DNA of 42,405 nucleotides, from NCBI GenBank assembly GCA_003223515.1, contig QHVI01000081.1, positions 1 to 42,405 on the forward strand, given 5' to 3'. The translations under genes and the position numbers were made by a program. Position 1 is the stretch's first letter; the number at the start of each line of letters is the position of its first letter. A model generated the notes under the pieces. It did no database searches. It was not told where the DNA came from and was given only the letters and a program-made list of their open reading frames with translations. Of this stretch, positions 15,170 through 22,782 are shown piece after piece. This stretch comes from Candidatus Angelobacter sp. Gp1-AA117 (GTDB lineage: Bacteria; Acidobacteriota; Terriglobia; Terriglobales; Acidobacteriaceae).

Positions 15170-17238
15170 GCGGGCTCCTCCGTGGCATAGCGTGTGGAAA
15201 CAAAGGGTGCTTCTTTGATCTCGGCCTGCTTGCGTCCGGAGATCACGCTGATCCACTGCAAGGCTGACTCCACTACTACCACCGCTACCAGCACCAGCAG
15301 GAATCCGGCGACTACGGCATCGAGCCGGTCATTGAAGATTCTGCGGGGCAGATCTTTCATCTGGCCTGCGATCTGGTCTGCGGCAAGCGGATGCGAGTTT
15401 GCCAACTGGTTGGCATGGGCGAGCAAGCCTATAAGGGGATTGGAATGAAAAATCTTTTGCCAGGACGCGGTGAAGGTTACGGCCACGAGCCAGCAGAGCG
15501 GCAGCAGCGTGACCCACATGTAGCGCGCGCGTCCCATCTTCACAATGATGGTTGTGGCCACGCACAGAGCCACGGCCGCCAGCAACTGGTTACAGATGCC
15601 AAAGAGCGGCCAGAGAGAATTGATACCGCCCAGAGGGTCCTGAAGTCCCTGCCAGAGGAAGTAGCCCCATGCGGCAACGACCAGCGCGCTGGTCACAAGA
15701 ATGCTTGGATACCAACTGGTGCGGCCCATCGGTTCCCAGATATGGCCGAGCGCGTCCTGCACCATGAAGCGGCCGACACGTGTGCCGGCGTCGAGCACGG
15801 TAAGAATGAAAAGCACTTCAAACATGATGGCGAAGTGGTACCAGAGGGCTGTCACGGCGGAGCCGCCCAGGCTGGCGGAAAAAATTTTGGCCATGCCCAG
15901 CGCAAATGCAGGAGCGCCGCCGGTGCGGAAGAAGAGTGTCTTTTCGCCCACGGAGCTGGCCAGGTGATCCATCTCGTCAGAAGTGACCGGGAAGCCCCAA
16001 TTGGTGATGGTGACTACCGCTGCCTGAGGCGTCTGGCCAACCATGCCGGCGCCGCTGTTCACGGCGAAGTAAGCGCCGGGTTGAAGAGTGCAGGCGGCGA
16101 TTATGGCCATCACCCCGACGAGTGATTCGGCCATCATGGCCCCGTAGCCGACCATGCGGGTCTGTGGTTCGCGGGCAATCATCTTGGGCGTGGTGCCGCT
16201 GGAGATGAGCGAATGAAAGCCGCTGATGGCGCCACAGGCTACGGTGATAAAGGCAAATGGAAAGACGCTTCCGGCAAAGACCGGGCCGGTGCCATTGATG
16301 AAGCGGGTGAGGGCGGGCATCTGCAGGGTCGGACGGACCAGCACAATTCCCAAGGTCAGGATGACAATGGTGCCGAGTTTGACGAAGGTGCTCAGATAAT
16401 CACGCGGGGCGAGAAGGAGCCAGACAGGCAATGCGGAAGCTGCAAACCCGTAAAGAATGATCAGTGCTGCCAGCGTGGCGCCGCTGAGCGTAAAGATGTT
16501 TGCCAGGCTGGGGGACTGCGAAACCCATTGTCCGCCGAGGATGGCGAGCAGCACCAGAATGAAGCCGAGGATGGATGCTTCCAGCACCTTGCCCGGACGG
16601 AGATAGCGCAGATAAATCCCCATCAGTATTGCGATGGGAATGGTCATGCCCACGGTGAAGGCACCCCAGGGACTGGAGCGCAGCGCGTTGACAATGATGA
16701 GCGAAACTACCGCCAGCAGGATAATCAGGATGCTGATGACGGCGATAAATGCGACGGTTCCGGCAACCTTGCTGACCTCGTCGCGGGCCATCTGTCCGAG
16801 TGATTTGCCATCGCGGCGGACGGAAAACGCCAGGATGATGAAGTCCTGAACGCAGCCACCGAAGACCGCTCCGGCGAGAATCCAGAGCGTTCCCGGCAGA
16901 TAGCCGAATTGGGCGGCCAGCACCGGACCAACCAGCGGCCCGGGGCCGGCAATGGCGGCGAAGTGGTGGCCAAAGACATACCATTTGTTGGTGGGAATGA
17001 AATCGCGTCCGTTCTCAAGACGCTCGGCAGGAGTGGCGCGCAGGGAATCGAGGGTGAGCACTTTGGCCGCCAGAAACTTGCTGTAAAACCTGTAGCCCAG
17101 CGCATAGCTGCACAGGGCGGCAGCCACCAGCCACATGGCATTGATTGCCTCTCCGCGATGCCAGGCAATGGTGGCCAGCGAAAGCGCTCCTAAAGCCGCA
17201 ACGGCCATCCAGAGAAAGACTTTAGCCACACGTTTCAT
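15166..17238 (-). CDS. cstA: CstA-family carbon-starvation transporter (pyruvate/peptide)
   Basis: This encodes 690 aa from the ATG at 17238; a GTG three codons upstream also exists. It is a large inner-membrane carrier with more than 15 hydrophobic segments. The family signature is present: NGRDFIPTNKWYVFGHHFAAIAGPGPLVGPVLAAQFGY, in short pieces HHFAAIAGPGPLVGP. Others are GGCVQDFIILAFSVRRDGKSLG and the C-terminal GTRVGRFMVQDALGH. E. coli CstA and BtsT import pyruvate or peptides. This protein could do either; the sequence does not decide. The coupled downstream YbdD-like gene fits the usual cstA-ybdD pair. Upstream sequence contains only a weak ribosome binding site. Confidence 0.93.
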   Translation of the reverse strand: MKRVAKVFLWMAVAALGALSLATIAWHRGEAINAMWLVAAALCSYALGYRFYSKFLAAKVLTLDSLRATPAERLENGRDFIPTNKWYVFGHHFAAIAGPGPLVGPVLAAQFGYLPGTLWILAGAVFGGCVQDFIILAFSVRRDGKSLGQMARDEVSKVAGTVAFIAVISILIILLAVVSLIIVNALRSSPWGAFTVGMTIPIAILMGIYLRYLRPGKVLEASILGFILVLLAILGGQWVSQSPSLANIFTLSGATLAALIILYGFAASALPVWLLLAPRDYLSTFVKLGTIVILTLGIVLVRPTLQMPALTRFINGTGPVFAGSVFPFAFITVACGAISGFHSLISSGTTPKMIAREPQTRMVGYGAMMAESLVGVMAIIAACTLQPGAYFAVNSGAGMVGQTPQAAVVTITNWGFPVTSDEMDHLASSVGEKTLFFRTGGAPAFALGMAKIFSASLGGSAVTALWYHFAIMFEVLFILTVLDAGTRVGRFMVQDALGHIWEPMGRTSWYPSILVTSALVVAAWGYFLWQGLQDPLGGINSLWPLFGICNQLLAAVALCVATTIIVKMGRARYMWVTLLPLCWLVAVTFTASWQKIFHSNPLIGLLAHANQLANSHPLAADQIAGQMKDLPRRIFNDRLDAVVAGFLLVLVAVVVVESALQWISVISGRKQAEIKEAPFVSTRYATEEPA

Positions 17239-17247
17239 GATTAGCAC

Positions 17248-17585
17248 CTAGCCGTCAGCAACTAGCAATTAATTGTTTGCTGTAAGAGTCTACGAATTGC
17301 CATCACAGGTTTCAACCGGAGAAAGATATTTGCCGCTGATGAACGCCGCGCAGCCGAGCCACAACTAAAACCTTTAACCACAGCGCGGCAGGCCGCAACC
17401 AAACGGCAAAACCTTGGCAACACAGAGGAACAGAGTAAGCAGAGGCAATAAGAATTAAAACCTTAACCACGGAGACACGGAGAACACTGAGACACAGAGA
17501 AAAACTAAGAATCCGGCACGGTTGCGGCTAATCCTGGTTTGACTCCTGAGTTTCTGAATGCATCTAACCATTGAGAGGATCAATC
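17248..17585. repeat. Repeat-filled intergenic region upstream of the FN3-like gene
   Basis: This stretch has no gene. From about 17361 to 17503 it contains AACCACAGCGCGGCAGGCC, GCAACACAGAGGAACAGAG and AACCACGGAGACACGGAG units of the dispersed ACCACAGAGG-type repeat. The start side (17241-17275) has several TAGCA/CTAGC words resembling the GCTAA-type tracts at 28338-28408 and 38176-38213. A GAGAGGAT ribosome binding site precedes the gene at 17586. Confidence 0.45.
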
Positions 17586-18614
17586 ATGAAGAAGACCCTG
17601 GCCACAGGTTTGCTGATTGTTGTGATGGGCCTGTGGTGTGTCGCGCAGACCAGCACAAACGGGCAGGGAGATGGCTTGCAGATCACTCATGGTCCAGTTG
17701 TGGAAACCGTCTCCGATACAACGGCACAGATCGCATGGTCTACCAACGCAAGCTCAGGAACACTGCTGCGCTACGGCACCGATCCTAACCATCTTGACCA
17801 GAAGGCCGGCATGCCCTGGGGTGCGATTACTCATCGGGTAGAGTTGAAGAACCTGAAGCCGGGTGTCACTTATTATGCGCAAGCTGTCTCGGACCAGGGA
17901 AAGGGAAGCGGCGCAACCATCGAGTCGCAACAAATCTCGTTTCAAACCAAGGAGGCGAGAATGTCCACGGCCAGCGTTGCGGCCCCAAGCACTCCGCCGG
18001 TTACGCTGATGGCCGGGCCTATACCGCAACTGGTGAAAGATACTTCAGCGCAAATCTGGTGGCTGCCGAGTTCGATTGATCCTGCGGCCAAACTTATCTA
18101 TGGAAGCAATCCGGCGAATATGAATGTGCGTGTCCCGGCAACTCCTGAGAGCAACGGGAGCGGCAGCGAGGTGGCCCAACTGAGCAATTTGCAGCCGGAC
18201 ACGACCTATTCGTATCAGATTCTAGGACAGAACGGCGCTGTGATTGCCAGTGGACAATTCAAGACCGAAGCTGCGAACTACGCAGCCAATAAGAACCTGT
18301 GGATCACCAAAGGCCCGGTGCTGGAGATGATTGGCAGCAACAGCGTGGTAGTGGCCTGGTCTACAAATATGCGCTCCGGCAGCGCCGTGCATTATGGGAC
18401 TGATCCGAATGTTCTGAACCAAACGGCTAGCGCCTCGTGGGGACAAGAGACGCACAGGGTGACCATCAACACCCTGAAAGCCAACACCAAATATTATTTT
18501 CAGGTGGAGTCCACACCGGCACAGGGCACGAATACTCAGGCGCAAAGCCAGCCTGCACCGTTCCAGACGGTACCGGAGGGGCATGCGGCGATCAGGAACA
18601 TTCAGCCCAAGTAG
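17586..18614 (+). CDS. Secreted protein with three fibronectin-III-like domains
   Basis: This encodes 342 aa from the ATG at 17586, 8 nt after GAGAGGAT. A signal peptide (MKKTLATGLLIVVMGLWCVA) is followed by three beta-sandwich repeats. Domain 1 is about residues 35-120 (ITHGPVVETVSDTTAQIAWST, then VELKNLKPGVTYYAQAV). Domain 2 is about 135-225 (MAGPIPQLVKDTSAQIWW..., LQPDTTYSYQIL). Domain 3 is about 238-325 (ITKGPVLEMIGSNSVVVAWST, then LKANTKYYFQVES). Domains 1 and 3 share RYGTDPNHL/HYGTDPNVL and are probably an internal duplication. This layout resembles the N-terminal domain of purple acid phosphatases without the metal-binding catalytic part. No enzyme activity is visible; a binding or adhesion role is a guess. 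Confidence 0.85.
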   Translation: MKKTLATGLLIVVMGLWCVAQTSTNGQGDGLQITHGPVVETVSDTTAQIAWSTNASSGTLLRYGTDPNHLDQKAGMPWGAITHRVELKNLKPGVTYYAQAVSDQGKGSGATIESQQISFQTKEARMSTASVAAPSTPPVTLMAGPIPQLVKDTSAQIWWLPSSIDPAAKLIYGSNPANMNVRVPATPESNGSGSEVAQLSNLQPDTTYSYQILGQNGAVIASGQFKTEAANYAANKNLWITKGPVLEMIGSNSVVVAWSTNMRSGSAVHYGTDPNVLNQTASASWGQETHRVTINTLKANTKYYFQVESTPAQGTNTQAQSQPAPFQTVPEGHAAIRNIQPK

Positions 18615-18704
18615 CGCGCAGCCGGACACATTCTCGTCAACCCTGAGACTCAGGCCAGCTTAAACAGTTTATGATTACCGCTATGGGCGCACAGGACGCC
18701 AAGG

Positions 18705-18735
18705 AATCTACGCGAATCATTTGTGATTCGTAGAT
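18705..18735. repeat. Inverted repeat between convergent genes
   Basis: ATCTACGCGAATCA and TGATTCGTAGAT can pair across a TTTG loop with one bulged base. It lies between two convergent genes. It has no T-run and may be a bidirectional terminator or a repeat. Confidence 0.3.
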
Positions 18736-18859
18736 CCAGTCATTGGATGAGCTGAACTGTCCCAATCCGATCAGCGTTCATCAGCGCTATCAGCGGCACG
18801 AACGTCTCAGCCAGATAGCATTCAAGGTTCACACGAATGATTACGGGCTGAGTGCTGAA

Positions 18860-19048
18860 TCAGGCCGAGCGTCTCTCCATGCGGCGGAGGGACATTTGCA
18901 GTTCGCGTTCGAGCTGTAGCCGGTCTTGCTGATCGAATTCATTTACATCCCGCCAGCGCTGGATGATTGTTCCGAAGATGTAACCTACGGGCAGGCAGAC
19001 AATCGCGGTAATTCCCATCATGAGCAATTCGTGTGAATCTGAGCTCAC
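18860..19048 (-). CDS. Small single-pass membrane protein
   Basis: This encodes 62 aa. The GTG at 19048 follows AGGAGGAATCG, an excellent ribosome binding site, which decides the start. One hydrophobic helix lies at residues 9-30 (LMMGITAIVCLPVGYIFGTIIQ). A charged helical tail follows (RWRDVNEFDQQDRLQLERELQMSLRRMERRSA) and would face the cytoplasm. I do not recognise the family. It stands alone, with the Mpo1-like gene about 120 bases upstream in the same direction. Confidence 0.7.
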   Translation of the reverse strand: MSSDSHELLMMGITAIVCLPVGYIFGTIIQRWRDVNEFDQQDRLQLERELQMSLRRMERRSA

Positions 19049-19166
19049 CGATTCCTCCTGGAACTCCTAAATTTACGGGAACGACGTGGCGCGCATCTGA
19101 AAAAGATTCAAGCAGTGTACCTGCGGGTTGCTTGTCACGAACAAAAACACAATTTGGGAGCAGTAA

Positions 19167-19514
19167 CTATAGTGGTTCCCCGGTTTGAGCGGGAAGTTGT
19201 GCCAGACGGTCCTCCAGCCGTCCCGTCAGCATGAGCCATACCATGCGGAAGTCACTGATGAAGGACCAGAATGGATGGCCGAAAGAGGCGGGCTTATTGC
19301 CTTCGATGAGGAAGTGTCCAGTCCAGGCGAAACCGTAGGCAACCACCGGCCAAGCCAGCGCATAGAGAGGATGGCCGATGACGAGGGGAACGATGACGGT
19401 CAGCAAGCCGAGGCTGGTGCCAATGGCATGCAGCCGGCGGTTGGCCGGTTGGCTGTGTTCCTGAAGGTAAAAGTTGAAGAACTCTTCGTAGCTGACGAAG
19501 TTTTTAGCCGGCAA
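19167..19514 (-). CDS. Mpo1/DUF962-family membrane protein
   Basis: This encodes 115 aa. The family pattern is clear: FVSYEEFFNFYLQEHSQPANRRLHAIGTSLG with His20 and His29. Two or three hydrophobic segments follow (LLTVIVPLVIGHPLYALAWPVVAYGFAW), then GHFLIEGNKPASFGHPFWSFISDFRM. Yeast Mpo1 is an Fe(II)-dependent dioxygenase that alpha-oxidises 2-hydroxy fatty acids, and its conserved histidines are kept here. The bacterial members are otherwise uncharacterised, so fatty-acid oxidation is an inference. It is the upstream member of a same-strand pair with the small membrane protein. Confidence 0.85.
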   Translation of the reverse strand: MPAKNFVSYEEFFNFYLQEHSQPANRRLHAIGTSLGLLTVIVPLVIGHPLYALAWPVVAYGFAWTGHFLIEGNKPASFGHPFWSFISDFRMVWLMLTGRLEDRLAQLPAQTGEPL

Positions 19515-19754
19515 GGTCTCCCCCGAGAATGCAACAGCTTACTTAGTGTCTCATACCTATATCCGCCGGGTACAACCCACCCGGGTTCCTTGATAACCAA
19601 GTGAGTTGTGGGGGAAGATAGAAGTGCGAAGAGATTGCATTCATTCAAATGAACCAAATGCACAGGTCCTTCCGCTTCGCTACGCCCAGCATTCAGGATA
19701 ACGAGAATTCAGGAGCGTTGGGCAGCAAAAGACCAGGAACGGGGAAAGCGCGAG

Positions 19755-20843
19755 ATGAAAATTGGAATCCTTACCGGCGGGGGCGATTGCCCCGGATTGA
19801 ACGCAGTGATTCGGGCGGTTGTTCGCAAAGGCATTTTTCATTACAACGACCAGTTTGTCGGGTTTCTGGAGGGCTGGCGCGGCGTGCAGGAAAACATGAT
19901 GCGTCCGCTCGACATGGAAGCAGTGGCCGGGATTCTGCCCCGTGGCGGAACGATTCTGCGTTCGTCACGCACTAACCCGGCCAAGAAAGAGCGCGGCCTG
20001 GAGCAATGCATCGAGAACCTGAACAACAATGGTATAGAGGCGCTGGTGGTGCTGGGCGGCGATGACACGCAGTCGGTTTCGCAAAAACTGTTTGAAGGCG
20101 GCGTGAAGGTGGTCGCCGTGCCCAAGACCATCGATAACGATCTGAGCGGAACGGACTTCTGCTTCGGCTTCGATACGGCGGTAATGATCGCTACTGAAGC
20201 CATTGACCGCGTGCACACCACGGCTGAAGCGCATAACCGCGTGATCGTGGTGGAGGTCATGGGCCGTGATTCGGGCTGGATCGCCATTTACAGCGGCATT
20301 GCCGGGGGTGCGGACGTGATTCTGATTCCGGAGCGCCCGTTTGATATCGATGACGTGGCCGACGTGCTCAAGCATCGCCACGACCGTGGACGATTCTTCA
20401 GCGTGGTGGTTGTTGCCGAGGGAGCGAAGATGGCGCGCGGCACAGGCTCGGGATCTCTGGTCACGGAGACTGACCAGGTGGACGATTTCGGCCACGTTCG
20501 CCTGGGCGGTATCGGCAACATGCTGGCCCGCGAGATTGAGCAGCGCACCGGCTTTGAGACCCGGGCCGTGGTGCTGGGACACATCCAGCGCGGCGGTTCG
20601 CCCACCGCCTTTGACCGCATGCTGGCTACGCGCTACGGAGTGGGCGCCATCGACCTGGTCCACGAAGGCAAGTTCGGAAATATGGTGGTACTACGGGGCA
20701 ATGCAATTCAGTCCATTCCTATTATCGAAGCCATCTCGAAAACCAGCTATGTGAGCCAGGAACTGATTGACGTGGCTCTCAGCCTGCAGGATCGCCGGGG
20801 GGAAGAAAGAGGCGGCTTGAAAGCAGCGCCACATCAGCGTTAA
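19755..20843 (+). CDS. pfkA: 6-phosphofructokinase, PPi-type residues
   Basis: This encodes 362 aa. It phosphorylates fructose 6-phosphate at C1 in glycolysis. The N-terminal ILTGGGDCPGLNAVIR is the phosphoryl-donor loop. Two positions point to pyrophosphate rather than ATP as donor: GGDDT at residues 101-105 (ATP enzymes have GGDGS/T) and PKTIDND at 123-129 (ATP enzymes have PGTIDND). The sugar-binding MGRDSGW and GHIQRGGSP segments are intact. If PPi is used, the step is reversible and can serve gluconeogenesis; actinobacterial mixed types keep Lys124 with ATP, so the donor needs an assay. It stands alone. Confidence 0.93.
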   Translation: MKIGILTGGGDCPGLNAVIRAVVRKGIFHYNDQFVGFLEGWRGVQENMMRPLDMEAVAGILPRGGTILRSSRTNPAKKERGLEQCIENLNNNGIEALVVLGGDDTQSVSQKLFEGGVKVVAVPKTIDNDLSGTDFCFGFDTAVMIATEAIDRVHTTAEAHNRVIVVEVMGRDSGWIAIYSGIAGGADVILIPERPFDIDDVADVLKHRHDRGRFFSVVVVAEGAKMARGTGSGSLVTETDQVDDFGHVRLGGIGNMLAREIEQRTGFETRAVVLGHIQRGGSPTAFDRMLATRYGVGAIDLVHEGKFGNMVVLRGNAIQSIPIIEAISKTSYVSQELIDVALSLQDRRGEERGGLKAAPHQR

Positions 20844-21120
20844 AGGGCTTTCGTGGGCACTCATTTCCGAGGACTGAAGTCCACGGCTCCAACACATCAG
20901 GGAAAGTAGCAGGGCTTCAGCGATCTGCCACAATGCGTGCGCTGGAAGGCCGAAAATTTGGGATTCCTGCTACTCTCCTCGCCTGTTGAACGAATCGTCT
21001 TCATTGATCTTGCAATGAATATTTTTTCCGCAGATCGAAACTCACTTGCCGGCTACTTTGGCCGCGGTTTTTACGCCACCCCCGGCGGGAGCTGGTAACG
21101 CCTTAAAGATAAGCCATGTT

Positions 21121-22245
21121 TTACTTTAGTAACTTAGACAGACTGCTGTCGATAGGACCGGGGAGCACCTGCTCCATGGTGCACTGTTCCGGCGTTTTTT
21201 CCGGACGCCAGCGGAGGAACTTGGTGCCGTGGCGGAAGCGTCCGCCGGAAAAGTGGTCGTACTGCACCTCGCAAACCAGTTTGGGCTGGAGCGGAATCCA
21301 TTCGGTATTGCGGTCTTCGCGCGCCCAGCGACTGGGGCCTCCGGGAGCTTTGCCGGTAAAGCCTTCGCCACCCATGAGTGGCTTCAGGACTGATTTGAGT
21401 TTCTTGCGCGCCTCTCTGGTGAAGCTGGAACTGAAGCCGATGTGATCGAGTTGGCCTTCATGGTTGTACAAACCCAGCAGAAGCGAGCCGACCTCGCCAC
21501 CTTTTTGAGCCCAGCGGAAGCCGCCCACCACACAATCGGACGTGCGGATGCGCTTGATCTTCACCATGCCGGTGCGCTCGCCGGAGGTGTATTCGCAATC
21601 GAGCCGTTTGGCCACTACGCCGTCGAGACCGCTGGCGGCGCCCTGTTGAATCCAGCGCCGGGCGATGGAATAATCGGTGGTGGCCGGGGAGAATTTTACG
21701 CGCTCCGAGCCATCGAAAATTTTTGCAAACTCACGCAGAGCCATGCGGCGGCTGGAAAGCAGCTCGGAAACCAGAGATTTCGCTTTTTCATTGACCAGCA
21801 TGTCGAAGACCAGATAAGTGGCGGGAGTTTCCAGCGAAAGCTTTTTGATGCGACTGGCGGCAGGGTGAATGCGCTGCAGCAGGGCATTGAAATCCAGGTG
21901 GCTGTGGCTGGTGATGATGATTTCTCCATCGAGGACGAAGTTTCTTGCGGGCAGCGACCGAAGCGCGGCCACCAATTCAGGGAAGTAGCGGCCCAGCGGC
22001 TGCCCGGCTTTCGATTGCAGGACGATTTCCTTTGCATCCCGAAAGGCGAGACAGCGGAAGCCATCCCACTTGGGTTCGTAGAGCCATCCCGGCTCGTTGG
22101 GAATTTCGTTCACAGACCTGGCCTCCGCAGGGGGATAGGGCGGCTGAACAGGCAGCGTCAGCCTGGGAAATGATTGTTGAAGTTCTTCGGCGGGAACCGC
22201 TCCGGAGGTTACATCAGCTTTGGATTTACGCACAGAGGAAGGCAT
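21121..22245 (-). CDS. ATP-dependent DNA ligase, LigD/LigC-type
   Basis: This encodes 374 aa from the ATG at 22245. It seals nicks by forming a lysine-AMP intermediate. Motif I is EPKWDGFR with the catalytic Lys59. Motif III-like DGEII and motif V VKIKRIR follow, and the OB-fold C-terminus has FSSSFTREARKKL and GTKFLRWRPEKTPEQCT, which matches LigD ligase domains. There is no polymerase or phosphoesterase domain, and no ku gene in the window, so it is a stand-alone LigC-like enzyme. It probably works in repair rather than replication, which uses the NAD+-dependent LigA. Residues 1-50 are a poorly conserved Pro-rich lead. Confidence 0.93.
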   Translation of the reverse strand: MPSSVRKSKADVTSGAVPAEELQQSFPRLTLPVQPPYPPAEARSVNEIPNEPGWLYEPKWDGFRCLAFRDAKEIVLQSKAGQPLGRYFPELVAALRSLPARNFVLDGEIIITSHSHLDFNALLQRIHPAASRIKKLSLETPATYLVFDMLVNEKAKSLVSELLSSRRMALREFAKIFDGSERVKFSPATTDYSIARRWIQQGAASGLDGVVAKRLDCEYTSGERTGMVKIKRIRTSDCVVGGFRWAQKGGEVGSLLLGLYNHEGQLDHIGFSSSFTREARKKLKSVLKPLMGGEGFTGKAPGGPSRWAREDRNTEWIPLQPKLVCEVQYDHFSGGRFRHGTKFLRWRPEKTPEQCTMEQVLPGPIDSSLSKLLK

Positions 22246-22308
22246 AGCGGACGGCGGCTCAGAATAGTACGACGCGAATGCGAACAAATACTTTGCCTGC
22301 CCTCGCAA

Positions 22309-22560
22309 CTAAATGTGTTCGTAGATGAAACGTTTCTTATGGCCAGATCACTAACTAATAAATTATCAGGCAAATAGCAGGTCAGGACCTGGGATTCTTA
22401 CCCGAATTCGGTTAGAGAAGTGTATCGGGAACTTAACCGGTATCTGCCGAAATCAGAAATCTAAATTCTGTTTTATTCATTTTTTACTTTCCTGGATATC
22501 AGGAGTTGGGTAATATCTTAGTCCACTTTCCTGCCACATCTTCATAAGTACGGAGTCGCC
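22309..22560. other. AT-richer intergenic region, no gene seen
   Basis: About 250 bases between the divergent ligase and small-membrane-protein genes. It probably contains both promoters. I see no repeat, RNA fold or ORF that I can support. Confidence 0.4.
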
Positions 22561-22782
22561 ATGTATCGCCTACTTCACTCCGCCACGGGCCGGGTTGCGC
22601 TGGTAAAAGAACTTCCAGCCTTCCTGTGCGGATTAGCTATCGCAGAAATATTTTTCAAGTTCCACTCGTTTGGACTTGAAGCAGCTTCATTCCTGGTCGT
22701 GTGGTACGCGCTGGGGTTCCTTCGAGAGCTGCTATCACTAAAAGCGAAATCTCGTGTCGAAGGAGAAGTCCATGCGGGCTGA
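22561..22782 (+). CDS. Small membrane protein coupled to the Asp-box protein
   Basis: This encodes 73 aa with a basic start (MYRLLHSATGRVALVKELP) and one or two hydrophobic segments at about 20-55 (FLCGLAIAEIFFKF, AASFLVVWYALGFL). A charged tail follows. I do not recognise the family. Its stop codon lies 11 nt inside the next gene, whose AAGGAG binding site falls within this frame, so translation is probably coupled. It could anchor or deliver its partner, but nothing in the sequence proves this. Confidence 0.6.
   Translation: MYRLLHSATGRVALVKELPAFLCGLAIAEIFFKFHSFGLEAASFLVVWYALGFLRELLSLKAKSRVEGEVHAG

Noticed and set aside
15391-16125. Long plus-strand frame across cstA
   Set aside because: It is opposite the well-supported CstA reading, is rich in His/Gln/Arg, and has no family motif.
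16213-16803. Second long plus-strand frame across cstA
   Set aside because: It is an antisense shadow of CstA transmembrane segments, with an unnaturally polar composition.
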